A stretch of 64,000 nucleotides of DNA from Chthonomonadales bacterium (GTDB taxonomy: Bacteria > Armatimonadota > Chthonomonadetes > Chthonomonadales > CAJBBX01): assembly GCA_027459625.1 (NCBI GenBank), contig DAIDHP010000005.1, positions 1 to 64,000 of the forward strand, written 5' to 3'. Shown here piece after piece: positions 44,915 to 54,472 of this stretch. Within the stretch, counting starts at the first letter, position 1. The number at the start of each line of letters is the position of its first letter. The notes beneath the pieces were generated by a model. The model did not search any database, was not told the DNA's origin, and saw nothing but the letters and a program-made list of their open reading frames with translations. A program made the position numbers and the translations under genes.

Positions 44915-45098
44915 TGCGGGCGACCACAAGGGATCGCCCCTACGGAGGAATTTACCAAACCCCGGCTTACGAAACAGCCATCGAAACACGCACCACGTTG
45001 GATTAACAACACAGCCAAACCCCGGTAACGCAACAATCCCCCGCCTCTCGAACAATAACGGACACCGTTACGATGCAGGCGACCACGAGGGTCGCCCA
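44915..45098. repeat. Two inverted-orientation REP copies
   Basis: 44915-44944 (TGCGGGCGACCACAAGGG...) and 45077-45098 (AGGCGACCACGAGGGTCGCC) are reverse-orientation REP cores. The sequence between and around them (44809-45239) repeats degenerate pieces of the 120-base unit, such as CAGCCATCGAA.CACGCACCAC. It holds no gene. Confidence 0.75.
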
Positions 45099-45239
45099 TA
45101 GAGAAGTATCAACCAAACCGCGTGAAACGGGTAAGATATAATCCAATCCGAACTGGCGCCCCATTGGGCGGCTATTTCCGATGCCGTTCGTTTCATCGCG
45201 AATTCAAACCGCAATCATTAACTTTCCATAGAGTGAGTC

Positions 45240-47450
45240 ATGAAATTTGTGATCCCGTATCTACTTATCACCGTATGTCTTTTCGCCTGCATATTAACCG
45301 CCGTAGGAGCCACAACACCCCCGAGCGGTTTGGTTTTGCATCTGGACGCCTCGCACCTGGCTTCAGGACCTCTAATGACTTGGACAGATACGTCGGGCAA
45401 GGGAAACGACGTAAGCCAGTCCGATCCCGCTTGTCAACCTTTCGTTCGCGCGAAGGAGCTGAACGGGAAACCCGCCGTCGTGTTCTCCGGAAACCAATAT
45501 CTGGACGGCGCCGCAGTCCTACCGGAGGGTGTGAAATCGTTCACCTACGTGGTCGTATGGAAACGAGACGCAACGGGAGGGAGCCAGACGATCGTGGAGC
45601 AGGCGGCGGAGGGGGTTGGGAGGAGGGCGTGCCTGCTCACCACCGATTACGCTTACGGCTACAACGGCGAGTTCAACGATCAGCACGGGCTGATGCCCTA
45701 CACTCCCGGCAAGTTCGCGGTGACGGTCCTTCGCATGTTCGACGACGGAATCATCAGCGTCACCCACAACGGCGCGACCAGGAAGGGCGTGATCAATATC
45801 CGCACGCGAAACATCGGCGCTGTGAAGGAGCGCGTGGGCGGGAAGATATACGGGCTCGAACGCTTGAAGGGCGCCATCGCGGAGATTATGGTATACGATC
45901 ACACGCTGAGTGACACGCAAGTGCAAGATATCAGTCGTGAATTAGGAAGGAAATGGGGGATTGCCATGGATTCAAGAGACCCGGTCATTGTATCCTACGA
46001 GAAAATGATACGCGAAAATGAGAGGAACAAGGAGCGCTACACGGAGACGTACCGTCCTCAGTTCCATTTCACGCCGATATCCGGATGGATGAACGATCCC
46101 AACGGTTTGTGTTATTTCAACGGCGAGTGGCACATGTTTTATCAAACGCTATACCTCATTGATGAGCAAAGCTGGGGGCACGCCGTGAGCCGCGATCTGG
46201 TGCACTGGACTCATCTGCCGCCGGCGATCCTTCCCGACGAGAAGGGGGCGATTTGGTCAGGAAGTGCGGTGGTGGATTCAAAGGACTCCAGCGGATTGTT
46301 TCACGGCAAGCCGGGGATGGTGTGCATCTTCACCTACATGAACCCGGGCGAGGGCGGTCGGCAATCGCAGGGAATGGCGTACAGCCCGGACGGAATCCAC
46401 TTCACAAAGTACGCTCATAACCCGATTATCCCCCAGCTTCGTTACCAGCCCGGTCAACCGGATGACGCCGACTTCCGGGACCCCAAGGTGTTCTGGTACG
46501 CGCCGGACAAAAAGTGGATGATGATCACCGGGGGCGGAACGGTGCGGTTCTATTCCTCGCCGAATCTGCGCGATTGGAAGTTTGAGAGCATCAACGAGGG
46601 AATCAACACGGAGTGCCCAGACTTTTTCGAGCTTCCCGCGGATGGCGACAAATCCAATAGCAGGTGGGTGTTGAACGGCGCGGGGGACTGGTATATCCTC
46701 GGAGATTTCAACGGCAAGGTGTTCACTCCGAAAAGCGATCGCATCCGGATCAATTACGGCAACGATTTTTACGCCTCGCAAACGTGGAGCGATACGCCGG
46801 ACGGCAGGAGGATCATGATAGGCTGGATGTATAAATGGGGCTACACCGGCGATCTTCCCGCGCCTCTCAGCAACGGCGGCATGATGACGATCCCCACGGT
46901 CTTAAGCCTGAAAACCACATCGAAGGGGGTGCGTCTATTCCAGACCCCCATCCATGAGCTCCGGGAGCTGCGCGAAAAGCCCTTCGAAATGTCGAACAAG
47001 ACGTTCGGACCGGACGATCCTCCCCCCATTGATCTCAGAGGAAAATGCCTTGAGATCGTGGCGGAGTTCCAAAACGAGGGCTCGAAGGAGTTTGGGATAC
47101 GCGTTCGAACGGACACCGAGGGCGATCAGACCACTGCGGGATACGACGCGAAGGATCAGCAAATATTCGTGGATCGCAGGAAATCCGGGTATTCAAAAAT
47201 CAACAACTTCGCAAACATTTACAAGGCTCCTTTGCAGCCGGAAAACGGCGTCATCAAGATGCATATCTTCGTCGATTGGTCCTCGATAGAGCTTTTCGCA
47301 AACTACGGCAGGAGGGTCATCACCTGCGATCTCTTGCCGCCCCCCACGGCGGATGGCTTGGAGCTTTACTCGACAGGCGGCAAGGTGAAGTTGGTGTCGT
47401 TAAAGATATATCCGTTAAAGTCCATCTGGCGAAGCGATTCGAACCCGTAG
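45240..47450 (+). CDS. Secreted GH32 fructan hydrolase with N-terminal LamG domain
   Basis: A 736-residue exported enzyme. Residues 1-24 are a signal peptide (LLITVCLFACILTAVGA). About 25-240 form a LamG/concanavalin-like domain (LVLHLDAS, MVYDHTLSDTQVQDISRELG). GH32 follows at about 265-570: SGWMNDPNGL with the nucleophile Asp286, DADFRDPKVFW with the transition-state Asp414, and NTECPDFFEL with the acid/base Glu458. A C-terminal beta-sandwich ends in DWSSIELFANYG. These motifs mark levanases, inulinases and invertases; exo- versus endo-action cannot be told. A binding module at the N-terminus is unusual for simple invertases and favours a polymeric substrate. The start has only a weak ribosome binding site. 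Confidence 0.92.
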   Translation: MKFVIPYLLITVCLFACILTAVGATTPPSGLVLHLDASHLASGPLMTWTDTSGKGNDVSQSDPACQPFVRAKELNGKPAVVFSGNQYLDGAAVLPEGVKSFTYVVVWKRDATGGSQTIVEQAAEGVGRRACLLTTDYAYGYNGEFNDQHGLMPYTPGKFAVTVLRMFDDGIISVTHNGATRKGVINIRTRNIGAVKERVGGKIYGLERLKGAIAEIMVYDHTLSDTQVQDISRELGRKWGIAMDSRDPVIVSYEKMIRENERNKERYTETYRPQFHFTPISGWMNDPNGLCYFNGEWHMFYQTLYLIDEQSWGHAVSRDLVHWTHLPPAILPDEKGAIWSGSAVVDSKDSSGLFHGKPGMVCIFTYMNPGEGGRQSQGMAYSPDGIHFTKYAHNPIIPQLRYQPGQPDDADFRDPKVFWYAPDKKWMMITGGGTVRFYSSPNLRDWKFESINEGINTECPDFFELPADGDKSNSRWVLNGAGDWYILGDFNGKVFTPKSDRIRINYGNDFYASQTWSDTPDGRRIMIGWMYKWGYTGDLPAPLSNGGMMTIPTVLSLKTTSKGVRLFQTPIHELRELREKPFEMSNKTFGPDDPPPIDLRGKCLEIVAEFQNEGSKEFGIRVRTDTEGDQTTAGYDAKDQQIFVDRRKSGYSKINNFANIYKAPLQPENGVIKMHIFVDWSSIELFANYGRRVITCDLLPPPTADGLELYSTGGKVKLVSLKIYPLKSIWRSDSNP

Positions 47451-47461
47451 ACTCTCCGGGA

Positions 47462-48850
47462 TTATTGCGCCCTGCCCCCCGGCGGGATTCGGCACAGACG
47501 GCTGAGCGGGACATCCCCCGTCTCCAGCAACCATCTCTCAATCCTGGATCGCATCCCGAAAAGCGTCTCACGAAACTCCTTCAACGGGGCGAGGTTCCTC
47601 GTTTCCAGGGCATCTTCGCTCATATTGTAAAGTTCATCCTGGTCCGCCAGATACCAGTTGTATTTCCATCTTTCGGTGCGGACGCTGAGAATTGGACAGG
47701 AGCATCCGTACGCCTCCCATATCTCCGCGAAGACCGCGTCCCGGTGGTTGTCGGAGTGATCCCACAAGGCTCGCATCGACCTTCCCTGCATGCATGCAGG
47801 CTGGGGAACGCCCATTAAATCCAGCAAGGTGGGGACGATGTCCACCGCGCTGCTTAGCCAGGATACGCGGCGACCCGCTGGAATTCGCCCCGTCCAGCGA
47901 ATTACGCAGGGGATACGGTTCGATCCCTCGTACATGAACAACCCTTTAGCGAACAGCCCGTGCTCGCCCATCATGTCGCCATGATCCGCCATGAACACCA
48001 CGATCGTATCCCCCGCGAGGGATAAGTCGTCAAGACATTGCAGAACCCGCCCCACATTCGTATCCACGAGATGCACCAGTCCCCAATAGCGAGCGATGAT
48101 GCGCCGCAACTCCTCCACGTCATATGCGGCGGGGTCGCTTCCAATCCACCGATGAAACCAATCCCTCGGCGCCCCTCGGAGTTGCGCATGGGGTTTGTCG
48201 TGAAAATCCTCCCGAAACGTAGGCGGTAGGGGAACATCCGCTGGGTCGTAAAGATCATTGAAAGGTCCCGTATACGGATCGTGCGGCGCTCGCATGGAGC
48301 AGATGACCACAAACGGCTCCTCGCGTCGCTCTTCAATGAATTCGATGGTTTTCGTGGCGACCACGGTATCATGCGCAAGTTCGAAGGGAACCAACCCGCG
48401 CTGGGAACCTCTGTCGGTGTCCTTCGGGAAGACGAAACCGGATTCCTCCAGCGATTGCTCGTAACTTCCTCGCAAGTGAGTCCACCAGCCATCGGTGAAG
48501 CCATGCTGCGCCACGTTCTCCCGCCCCACGTGCCACTTGCCGAAGTACCCGCAGCGATATCCCGCAGCTTTCGCCGCGTCGCCGAAGGTGAGCGCGTCAT
48601 CCGCCATGGCAACGGAGCGATCGTCGTCATTCACCATCACTCCGTTGCAGTGGGGATATCGGGAGGACCAGATGCTACCGCGACTGGGCACGCACAACGG
48701 CGCACTCACATAATGACGCTCGAAAAGCGCCCCTTCCGAAGCCAGGCGGTCGATGTGGGGCGTTCGTATGATGGAGTTACCGTAACACCCCAGGGTGTTG
48801 GTGTTCTGCTGATCCGTCATGATGAAGACAACGTTCGGCTTTTTGCTCAT
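47462..48850 (-). CDS. Type I sulfatase
   Basis: A 462-residue arylsulfatase-superfamily enzyme. ATG 48850 is used because GAGGA lies upstream, and the protein then begins with the family's first strand, KKPNVVFIMTDQQ. The formylglycine motif is APLCVPSRGS, with Cys53 to be converted in CxPSR; YPHCNGV follows. VVFMADHGDMMGEHGLFAKG is the second metal-site block. No signal peptide is present, so it is either cytoplasmic or exported in another way. It needs a formylglycine-generating enzyme, not seen in the window. It converges on the GH32 gene with 11 bases between stops. It may act on sulfated sugars freed by the secreted glycosidases. Confidence 0.9.
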   Translation of the reverse strand: MSKKPNVVFIMTDQQNTNTLGCYGNSIIRTPHIDRLASEGALFERHYVSAPLCVPSRGSIWSSRYPHCNGVMVNDDDRSVAMADDALTFGDAAKAAGYRCGYFGKWHVGRENVAQHGFTDGWWTHLRGSYEQSLEESGFVFPKDTDRGSQRGLVPFELAHDTVVATKTIEFIEERREEPFVVICSMRAPHDPYTGPFNDLYDPADVPLPPTFREDFHDKPHAQLRGAPRDWFHRWIGSDPAAYDVEELRRIIARYWGLVHLVDTNVGRVLQCLDDLSLAGDTIVVFMADHGDMMGEHGLFAKGLFMYEGSNRIPCVIRWTGRIPAGRRVSWLSSAVDIVPTLLDLMGVPQPACMQGRSMRALWDHSDNHRDAVFAEIWEAYGCSCPILSVRTERWKYNWYLADQDELYNMSEDALETRNLAPLKEFRETLFGMRSRIERWLLETGDVPLSRLCRIPPGGRAQ

Positions 48851-48989
48851 GATTTTCCTCGGAGACAATCGTTTACGGCGAAAAATTGCATCTGTTTGTA
48901 TTTTATCCTTAAACACTTGCTTTTCTCCTGCTTTTTGGCGGTAATGTTTTGATATACCATGACGATTCTTTGCAGTAACGGAGGGTGAG

Positions 48990-49706
48990 ATGACCGAATT
49001 GGAGCGCGTCTTGCCGGGTGTCGAGGTGTCTTACGCCCCATGGGGCAAGGCTTATGTCATAACAAGCTCTCTAAAGAGCTACGTTCCGGACGCGAAGAGC
49101 CTTGAAATGGAGATCGCATCCGGCTTGGAGAGCTTTCCCTCCGATAGAATTGTAGCTTGGCTAAATAAGTACGAGGAGATTCGTTCAAGCGACATCATGT
49201 TTTTCGACTTGGAGACTTGCGGATTGGCATACGAGCCCATCTTCCTCAGCGGGATCCTCATTGAAGAAGAGGGGGAGTTTTTCATTCGTCAGTTTCTCGC
49301 CCGCGATTTTGACGAGGAATCCGCGATCCTTGCCATGACTTTGATGATGATGGATACGAAAAAGCTGCTCGTTACGTTCAACGGGAAGAGCTTTGACGTG
49401 CCCTATCTCTTAAGAAGATCCGACGCCGGCGATATTCCCGTTGGCGGGATGCCAGCTCACTTGGATATGCTGCACATCGCGAAGCGGCATTGGGCGAAAA
49501 ATCTTCCAAACTGCCAATTAATCACACTGGAATCGCATCTATTAAACCGTCACAGGGAGGGGGATATCCCGGGCTCGCGGATTCCGGCGGCGTACCATCG
49601 TTTTGTGCGCACGGGAAATCCGTCCGAATTGACACGCATCATCTATCACAACGCGTTTGACCTCATCACTCTTGCGCAACTCACCGCGCTTTATGCAAAA
49701 TCCTGA
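48990..49706 (+). CDS. RNase H-like (YprB-type) exonuclease-domain protein
   Basis: A 238-residue protein with the RNase_H_2 / YprB fold: IMFFDLETCGL near 67-77 (first acidic pair DxE), LVTFNGKSFDVPYL near 128-141 with the second Asp, LDMLHIAKRHW near 155-165, and YHNAFDLITLAQL near 221-233 with the last Asp. These are the four acidic blocks of DnaQ-related exonucleases. The substrate is unknown; relatives are often fused to TPR segments. GGAGGGTGAG precedes ATG 48990. It is divergent from the sulfatase, and 203 bases upstream of parA. Confidence 0.82.
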   Translation: MTELERVLPGVEVSYAPWGKAYVITSSLKSYVPDAKSLEMEIASGLESFPSDRIVAWLNKYEEIRSSDIMFFDLETCGLAYEPIFLSGILIEEEGEFFIRQFLARDFDEESAILAMTLMMMDTKKLLVTFNGKSFDVPYLLRRSDAGDIPVGGMPAHLDMLHIAKRHWAKNLPNCQLITLESHLLNRHREGDIPGSRIPAAYHRFVRTGNPSELTRIIYHNAFDLITLAQLTALYAKS

Positions 49707-49909
49707 CACGCGGTTTTTTTGGGGATGGTATCAACTCTGCTTCAAACACGGCGGCGAACTCTCGCAACCATTCCCGCTTTGACGGTAAACTAATGGAGGC
49801 GAATGCAAAAATGGAACTCCGTGTGTTTGGAGAATCCATTTTCAACTGGGATTCACTGCAAGCAACCAACTTTCGCAATTGCCAACCTGTTTACATAGGG
49901 GATATTCAA

Positions 49910-50770
49910 ATGGGTTTGATCTATTCCGTAGTCAATCAAAAGGGAGGTGTCGGCAAAACGACCACGGCGGTCAATCTTTCCGCTTGTCTTGCGGATGCTG
50001 GCAAGCGTGTCCTCCTGATTGACTCCGATCCTCAGGGAAATGCATCCGGAGGATTGGGAGTGGACAAGCACTCCATCGGCGCGGATGGCAGTGTTGCACC
50101 GTACTCCACCTATGATATCCTCGTCAACAACCGACCGATTTCCGAAGCGCATGTGCAAACCTGCGTGGAGAGATTAAGTCTTGTTCCCGCAAACATGGAC
50201 TTGGCGGGAGCGGAAGTGGAACTCACATCCAACGAGGGGTGGGAATTTACGCTTGGCAACTCCTTGAGAGAGGCGAGGGATGAGTTCGACTTCATCCTCA
50301 TAGATTCACCACCTTCCCTTGGTGCGCTTACGGTTAACGCATTGGTCGCGTCGGATTACGGGATAATCCCCATTCAGTGCGAGTATTATGCCTTGGAGGG
50401 GGTGAGCCAGTTGATGAAGACCGTTCAATTGGTGCAAAAAAGGTTAAACCCATCCTTTGAGATCGGTCTGGTGATCCTGACGATGTACGACAATCGCATC
50501 CGCCTGGCGCGGGATGTGGTGTCGGAGGTGAGGAGCACCTTTGCGGGGAGGGTGTCCGCCACAATCATTCCGAGAAACGTCCGTCTTTCCGAGGCTCCAA
50601 GCCATGGAAAGCCGGTTACGCTTTACGATCCAAAATCCACCGGAGCGAAGGCGTATCGAGAAATCGCAAAAGAGGTGATGGCGAATGGAAAAAAGAGGGC
50701 TGGGGAAGGGGTTGGGAGCGCTCATCGCGGACAACCTTTCCGAGGATTGTTCAAGCGTACAGGAGATTAA
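49910..50770 (+). CDS. parA: Chromosome-partitioning ATPase ParA/Soj
   Basis: A 286-residue deviant Walker ATPase. ATG 49910 is chosen because AGGGGAT lies upstream and the protein then begins with YSVVNQKGGVGKTTTAVNLS (signature Lys11, P-loop Lys16). The frame is open back to 49793, but that part has no ParA homology. VLLIDSDPQGN is the Walker A' Asp, and FDFILIDSPPSLG Walker B. It works with ParB-parS in segregating the chromosome origin region. Its last 29 codons overlap the start of parB in another frame; the C-terminus (GEGVGSAHRGQPFRGLFKRT) therefore is not family-like and results from the overlap. Confidence 0.93.
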   Translation: MGLIYSVVNQKGGVGKTTTAVNLSACLADAGKRVLLIDSDPQGNASGGLGVDKHSIGADGSVAPYSTYDILVNNRPISEAHVQTCVERLSLVPANMDLAGAEVELTSNEGWEFTLGNSLREARDEFDFILIDSPPSLGALTVNALVASDYGIIPIQCEYYALEGVSQLMKTVQLVQKRLNPSFEIGLVILTMYDNRIRLARDVVSEVRSTFAGRVSATIIPRNVRLSEAPSHGKPVTLYDPKSTGAKAYREIAKEVMANGKKRAGEGVGSAHRGQPFRGLFKRTGD

Positions 50771-51554
50771 CGTCGCGAGGATTCAGGCGAATCCATTTCA
50801 GCCGCGGCAGGATTTCAACGAGGAGAGACTTGCGGAGCTAACCGATTCGATCCGAGAGCATGGAATTCTGCAGCCCATTCTCATGCGGCGCGTCGGCATG
50901 GATCACTACGAAATCATCGCGGGCGAACGGCGCTACCGTGCCGCATGCAAGCTTGGACTGAAGACCGTGCCCGCCATTGTGCGAGAGTGCGTGGACGGCC
51001 AGGCGCTGGAAATCGCGCTTATCGAGAACGTGCAGCGGGAGGATATCAACGTTTTGGAGGCGGCTCAAGCCTATAAGAGGTTGATTGACGAATTCGGGAT
51101 GACGCAATCGGAAGTCGCAAAGCGCGTTGGCAAATCCCAGCCATCCATAGCCAACGCATTGCGGCTGCTCTTCCTTCCCGATCCGATACTCACCTCCCTT
51201 TACAGCGGGGAGATCACGGAAGGCCATGCGCGCTGCCTGCTGTCGCTGGAGGGTGCGGCTCAATTATCCGCATTCCAGCGTATCGTGCGCGACAAGCTAT
51301 CCGTGAGAGATGCGGAGAGGCTTGTGAAAAACGCAAAATCCACAGAAGAGATCAAACCTTCCGCGATGAGGAAAGCCGATCCCCCCGTCAATCCTAATCT
51401 GACATATCTGGAGGACCAACTGCAGGTCGCGCTTGGCACGCGCGTACGAATACGTCCCAACGGCAACGGGGGGAGAATTGAGATCGAATATTTTTCCGAG
51501 GAGGAACTGGAGGGGGTTTTTCAAAAAATAGTCGGCGAGGAGGCGAAGTTTTGA
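50685..51554 (+). CDS. parB: Chromosome-partitioning protein ParB/Spo0J
   Basis: A 289-residue ParB. The start RGLGKGLGALIADN is the usual N-terminal ParA-interacting motif and confirms ATG 50685, deep inside parA. ANPFQPRQDF and GERRYRAACKLG form the CTPase/ParB core, followed by the helix-turn-helix TQSEVAKRVGKSQPSIANALRLL that binds parS. The C-terminal part (LTYLEDQLQVALGTRVRI) is the dimerisation strand. An 18-base parS-like palindrome lies 470 bases downstream of the gene. The stop overlaps the TTG start of the NUDIX gene. Confidence 0.95.
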   Translation: MEKRGLGKGLGALIADNLSEDCSSVQEINVARIQANPFQPRQDFNEERLAELTDSIREHGILQPILMRRVGMDHYEIIAGERRYRAACKLGLKTVPAIVRECVDGQALEIALIENVQREDINVLEAAQAYKRLIDEFGMTQSEVAKRVGKSQPSIANALRLLFLPDPILTSLYSGEITEGHARCLLSLEGAAQLSAFQRIVRDKLSVRDAERLVKNAKSTEEIKPSAMRKADPPVNPNLTYLEDQLQVALGTRVRIRPNGNGGRIEIEYFSEEELEGVFQKIVGEEAKF

Positions 51555-52027
51555 AGGAGGAACGTTTTTATTACGACGATCCCGATGCTCCAAAACCCAA
51601 TGTTCCTCTCCAGCCTGGCGTTGCCGCGATCCTGTTTGACGACCGCGACAGGATTCTTATCCTGAAACGCACCAAGGGGCCCTATTGGTGCATCCCGGGC
51701 GGAAGAATGGAGATTGGGGAATCCGCGCAGGAGTGTTGCGTCCGAGAGACGGAGGAGGAGACCGGGTTGAAGACCGCGGTGAAAAAGCTGATCGGCCTTT
51801 ACACCAATCCTCGCAGCATCTGCTCCTACCCCGACGGCAACGTACACCAAAGCTTCATTGCGCTCTTTCTCTGCGAGATCATCGGCGGATTGATGCGCGA
51901 GAGCGAAGAGACCACCCGTTTCCATTGGATGAGCCGTAAGGAGTTGGATCGATACCTTCTTCTCCCGGACAACGTCCTCTGCTGCAAGGACGCATGGGAG
52001 CATCGTGATGATGCATTCATACGCTAG
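51551..52027 (+). CDS. NUDIX hydrolase
   Basis: A 158-residue NUDIX pyrophosphatase. The NUDIX box GGRMEIGESAQECCVRETEEE..G is complete (Gx5Ex7REUxEExGU). TTG 51551 is the likely start: GAGGAGG lies eight bases upstream and the codon overlaps the parB stop, so translation is coupled. The substrate (nucleoside diphosphate derivative) cannot be predicted. Its stop codon touches the parS palindrome. Confidence 0.9.
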   Translation: MKEERFYYDDPDAPKPNVPLQPGVAAILFDDRDRILILKRTKGPYWCIPGGRMEIGESAQECCVRETEEETGLKTAVKKLIGLYTNPRSICSYPDGNVHQSFIALFLCEIIGGLMRESEETTRFHWMSRKELDRYLLLPDNVLCCKDAWEHRDDAFIR

Positions 52028-52044
52028 TATTTCACGTGAAATAC
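52027..52044. promoter_or_regulatory. parS: parS centromere site
   Basis: GTATTTCACGTGAAATAC is a perfect 18-base palindrome. Its core TTTCACGTGAAA is identical to the canonical bacterial parS (TGTTTCACGTGAAACA); only the flanking pair differs (A/T for G/C). It lies just downstream of parAB-nudix, the expected place. No second copy was seen in the window. Confidence 0.88.
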
Positions 52045-52206
52045 TTCGGGTTGATGTCGTTTGAACACACGGACATGACTGCCAAATAGTTTCCCGCTGT
52101 CCGTATGTGCTAAGAGTTCGCCGGGAAGGCGGACCGGGATTTCGGTGAGACATTTGTATCCTGTTTTTGTTCCACGCGGACTCGCGTAGGAAGGAGATAC
52201 GGCGAC

Positions 52207-53865
52207 ATGGCTGTCACTAACGATTCGCCGCAACCCATGCCTCCTGTGATTTCAAGTGCGGTTCCGGTACGTGCTCTCGCAAAAAACGATGCGTGGTTCC
52301 GAATCGCCCTGTGGCTGATGATCGCCTACTACTTCGCGCTCTTTTGCGCTTTTTCCCTGTATCGCTTCAATCATTTCGGCACGGGAATCTTCGACCTAGG
52401 CATTTTCGATCAGGCGACTTGGCTCATCAGCCGCGGAAAGCCTCCGATTCTGTCCTCCCGAGGCATGAACGCCTTCGGGGATCACTTCAGTCCCATTCTC
52501 TTCCTCATTGCACCCATGTATCGGATTTGGGACACCCCAAAAACGCTTCTCGTGCTCCAGACATTCGCCTGTTCGATAGGAGCCTATCCTGTGTACCTGT
52601 TGGCACGCAAGAGAACCGGCAGTTTTCGAATTGCCACGCTTTTTTCCATCGCCTATTTTCTTTGCCCCTCCCTTCAAGGCATTAACAGCTTCGATTTTCA
52701 TCCGGAATCTCTCGCCATCCCCATGCTCCTCTTCGCCTGCTGGTTCTTGGAGACAAAACGCCCCATTCCTCTCATTCTGTCCCTGCTTCCAACCCTGCTT
52801 TGCAAAGAGACCATGGGACTTACGGTGATCCTCGTCGGGGCGCTGGCATTTTTCATGATAAACAAAGGGACGGGGACTGTAATCATTCTGCTTGGCACAC
52901 TCGGACAGATTATCAGCCTTGGGACGATGCGTTACGTCAACCACGGGCAACCCTCCGCTTACGCAAGCTTGTACTCCGCCTTTGGTGCAACCCTGCCTCA
53001 GATTGCATGGAATCTGATTTCTCATCCGCTTCACACGCTATCCGTCCTATTCACTGCGGGAAATATGGGGTATGCGGCTGAGATTATTTTCCCGCTGGGG
53101 TTCCTATCTCTATTCGCTCCGCGTTTCTTGCTGCCCGCCGCGCCCGCATTCCTCGCCAATATGCTATCCAATCGAGATTCGATGCAGATGGTCTATTTTC
53201 AATATGGCGCCACGATCATCCCATTCGTCTTTTATTCCGCCATTGCCGGATACCCGGTATGCTACGGAATGCTGATGCGCCGTTTTAGAAGGCATCCATT
53301 AAGGGTTCGAAAGGGTCTGGGAATATATCTCGCCTACTGTGTCTTCCTTGGCATGGGCATGAACCTCTTCAATCTTTTTTTCAAAATATACATGTGCTCT
53401 TCCGCCGCAGACACCAGAATTATGAGAATCGCTATCGAAAGGATACCGAATGACGCTTCCGTAAGCGCGGAGATGATGCTCGGAGGAGGAATGATGCATC
53501 GCGAGAGTCTCTATATGTTTCCAAACCCCTTCCAAAAGGAGTGCTGGGGGAACAGCGTACGTGCCTTAAATCAGGAGAGGGAAAGGGATTTCACCCTTCT
53601 GCCTCCTCACCAGCTTCGCGCTGTCATCGCAAGGAGCGATGTTCAATTTGTGGTTTTTGGCAATGTGAAGAAATTCCACTATCCGCTCTCCGATGCGTAT
53701 TATAAATACTATGCCAGAATATTCCTCACCGATCCGCACTACGGGGTTATCTGGGCGAACAAGATATTTGTTCTGCAGCGCGGGGCGAATTTCGCCGCAG
53801 GTTGGAAATTGCTTCGCATGTATCGTGAGAACAGAATATTTTTACACGAAATCGGGTTGCATTAG
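52207..53865 (+). CDS. DUF2079 polytopic membrane protein
   Basis: A 552-residue inner-membrane protein with about ten helices. The N-terminal block HFGTGIFDLGIFDQATWL, then NAFGDHFSPILFLIAPMYRI, is the DUF2079 signature; related proteins share the GT-C glycosyltransferase-like layout with an acidic first loop (FDLGIFDQ). A family role in lipid-linked sugar transfer is suspected but not proven. The C-terminal soluble part (about 415-552; ERIPNDASVSAEMMLGG and RSDVQFVVFGNV) is periplasmic. AAGGAGAT precedes ATG 52207. Confidence 0.85.
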   Translation: MAVTNDSPQPMPPVISSAVPVRALAKNDAWFRIALWLMIAYYFALFCAFSLYRFNHFGTGIFDLGIFDQATWLISRGKPPILSSRGMNAFGDHFSPILFLIAPMYRIWDTPKTLLVLQTFACSIGAYPVYLLARKRTGSFRIATLFSIAYFLCPSLQGINSFDFHPESLAIPMLLFACWFLETKRPIPLILSLLPTLLCKETMGLTVILVGALAFFMINKGTGTVIILLGTLGQIISLGTMRYVNHGQPSAYASLYSAFGATLPQIAWNLISHPLHTLSVLFTAGNMGYAAEIIFPLGFLSLFAPRFLLPAAPAFLANMLSNRDSMQMVYFQYGATIIPFVFYSAIAGYPVCYGMLMRRFRRHPLRVRKGLGIYLAYCVFLGMGMNLFNLFFKIYMCSSAADTRIMRIAIERIPNDASVSAEMMLGGGMMHRESLYMFPNPFQKECWGNSVRALNQERERDFTLLPPHQLRAVIARSDVQFVVFGNVKKFHYPLSDAYYKYYARIFLTDPHYGVIWANKIFVLQRGANFAAGWKLLRMYRENRIFLHEIGLH

Positions 53866-54472
53866 AGAAGGAGTCGTTGCGGAAAAAAGCCCGCCCACTC
53901 CCACCATTTCGCATAATTCGTGCGAACACCCGTCTCACACCCGCCATTAATTGCGTTGCGTATTTGGATGCTTTACCACACCAACCATCATTCATGCAAT
54001 GCATTCTCATGTGCGCATTACAACACCTGCCATCATGGGCACACGTATTCGCATGTGCGCCTTCTCAAGCCCGCTATCAACGAAAATTTCGTAGGGGCGA
54101 CCCTTGTGGTCGCCCGCACCCAGGTATCAATTACCCCAACATGTTGCGTTGTTCGATGCATGTTTCATTACCGATACGCTGCGGGCGACCACAAGGGTCG
54201 CCCCTACGGACACACGCAAGGTATCAATTACCCAACATGTTGCGTTATTCGATGCATATTTCATTACCGATACGTTGAGGCCGACCACAAGGGTCGCCCC
54301 TACATATGGATTTCCGCGATGTTCATTTACCTATGCATTTGAAAGCAACATGAATATGTATATATTAGATTCACCTCACACAAATTCATAATGCGGTGGT
54401 ATAATTGGTTCAATAGTATGAATTATCAACCGTTCGCAACTCCTTCCATGATGTCATCAATGGAGATATGAA
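53866..54472. repeat. REP cluster with tandem 86-base unit upstream of the pseudopilin gene
   Basis: A forward REP core lies at 54090-54117, and reverse cores at 54181-54207 and 54276-54303. The last two end a direct repeat, 54122-54207 and 54219-54303 (AGGTATCAATTACCC start). The forward/reverse pair is a BIME-like arrangement. No transposase lies here; the RAYT at 44279 could act in trans. TATAAT at 54400-54405 is a plausible -10 box for the pseudopilin gene, though the -35 box is poor. The interval 53866-54089 holds no gene. Confidence 0.75.

Noticed and set aside
43794-45098. Possible CRISPR array
   Set aside because: Repeats are irregularly spaced, occur in both orientations and are palindromic REP elements next to a RAYT gene. 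There are no unique spacers of constant length.
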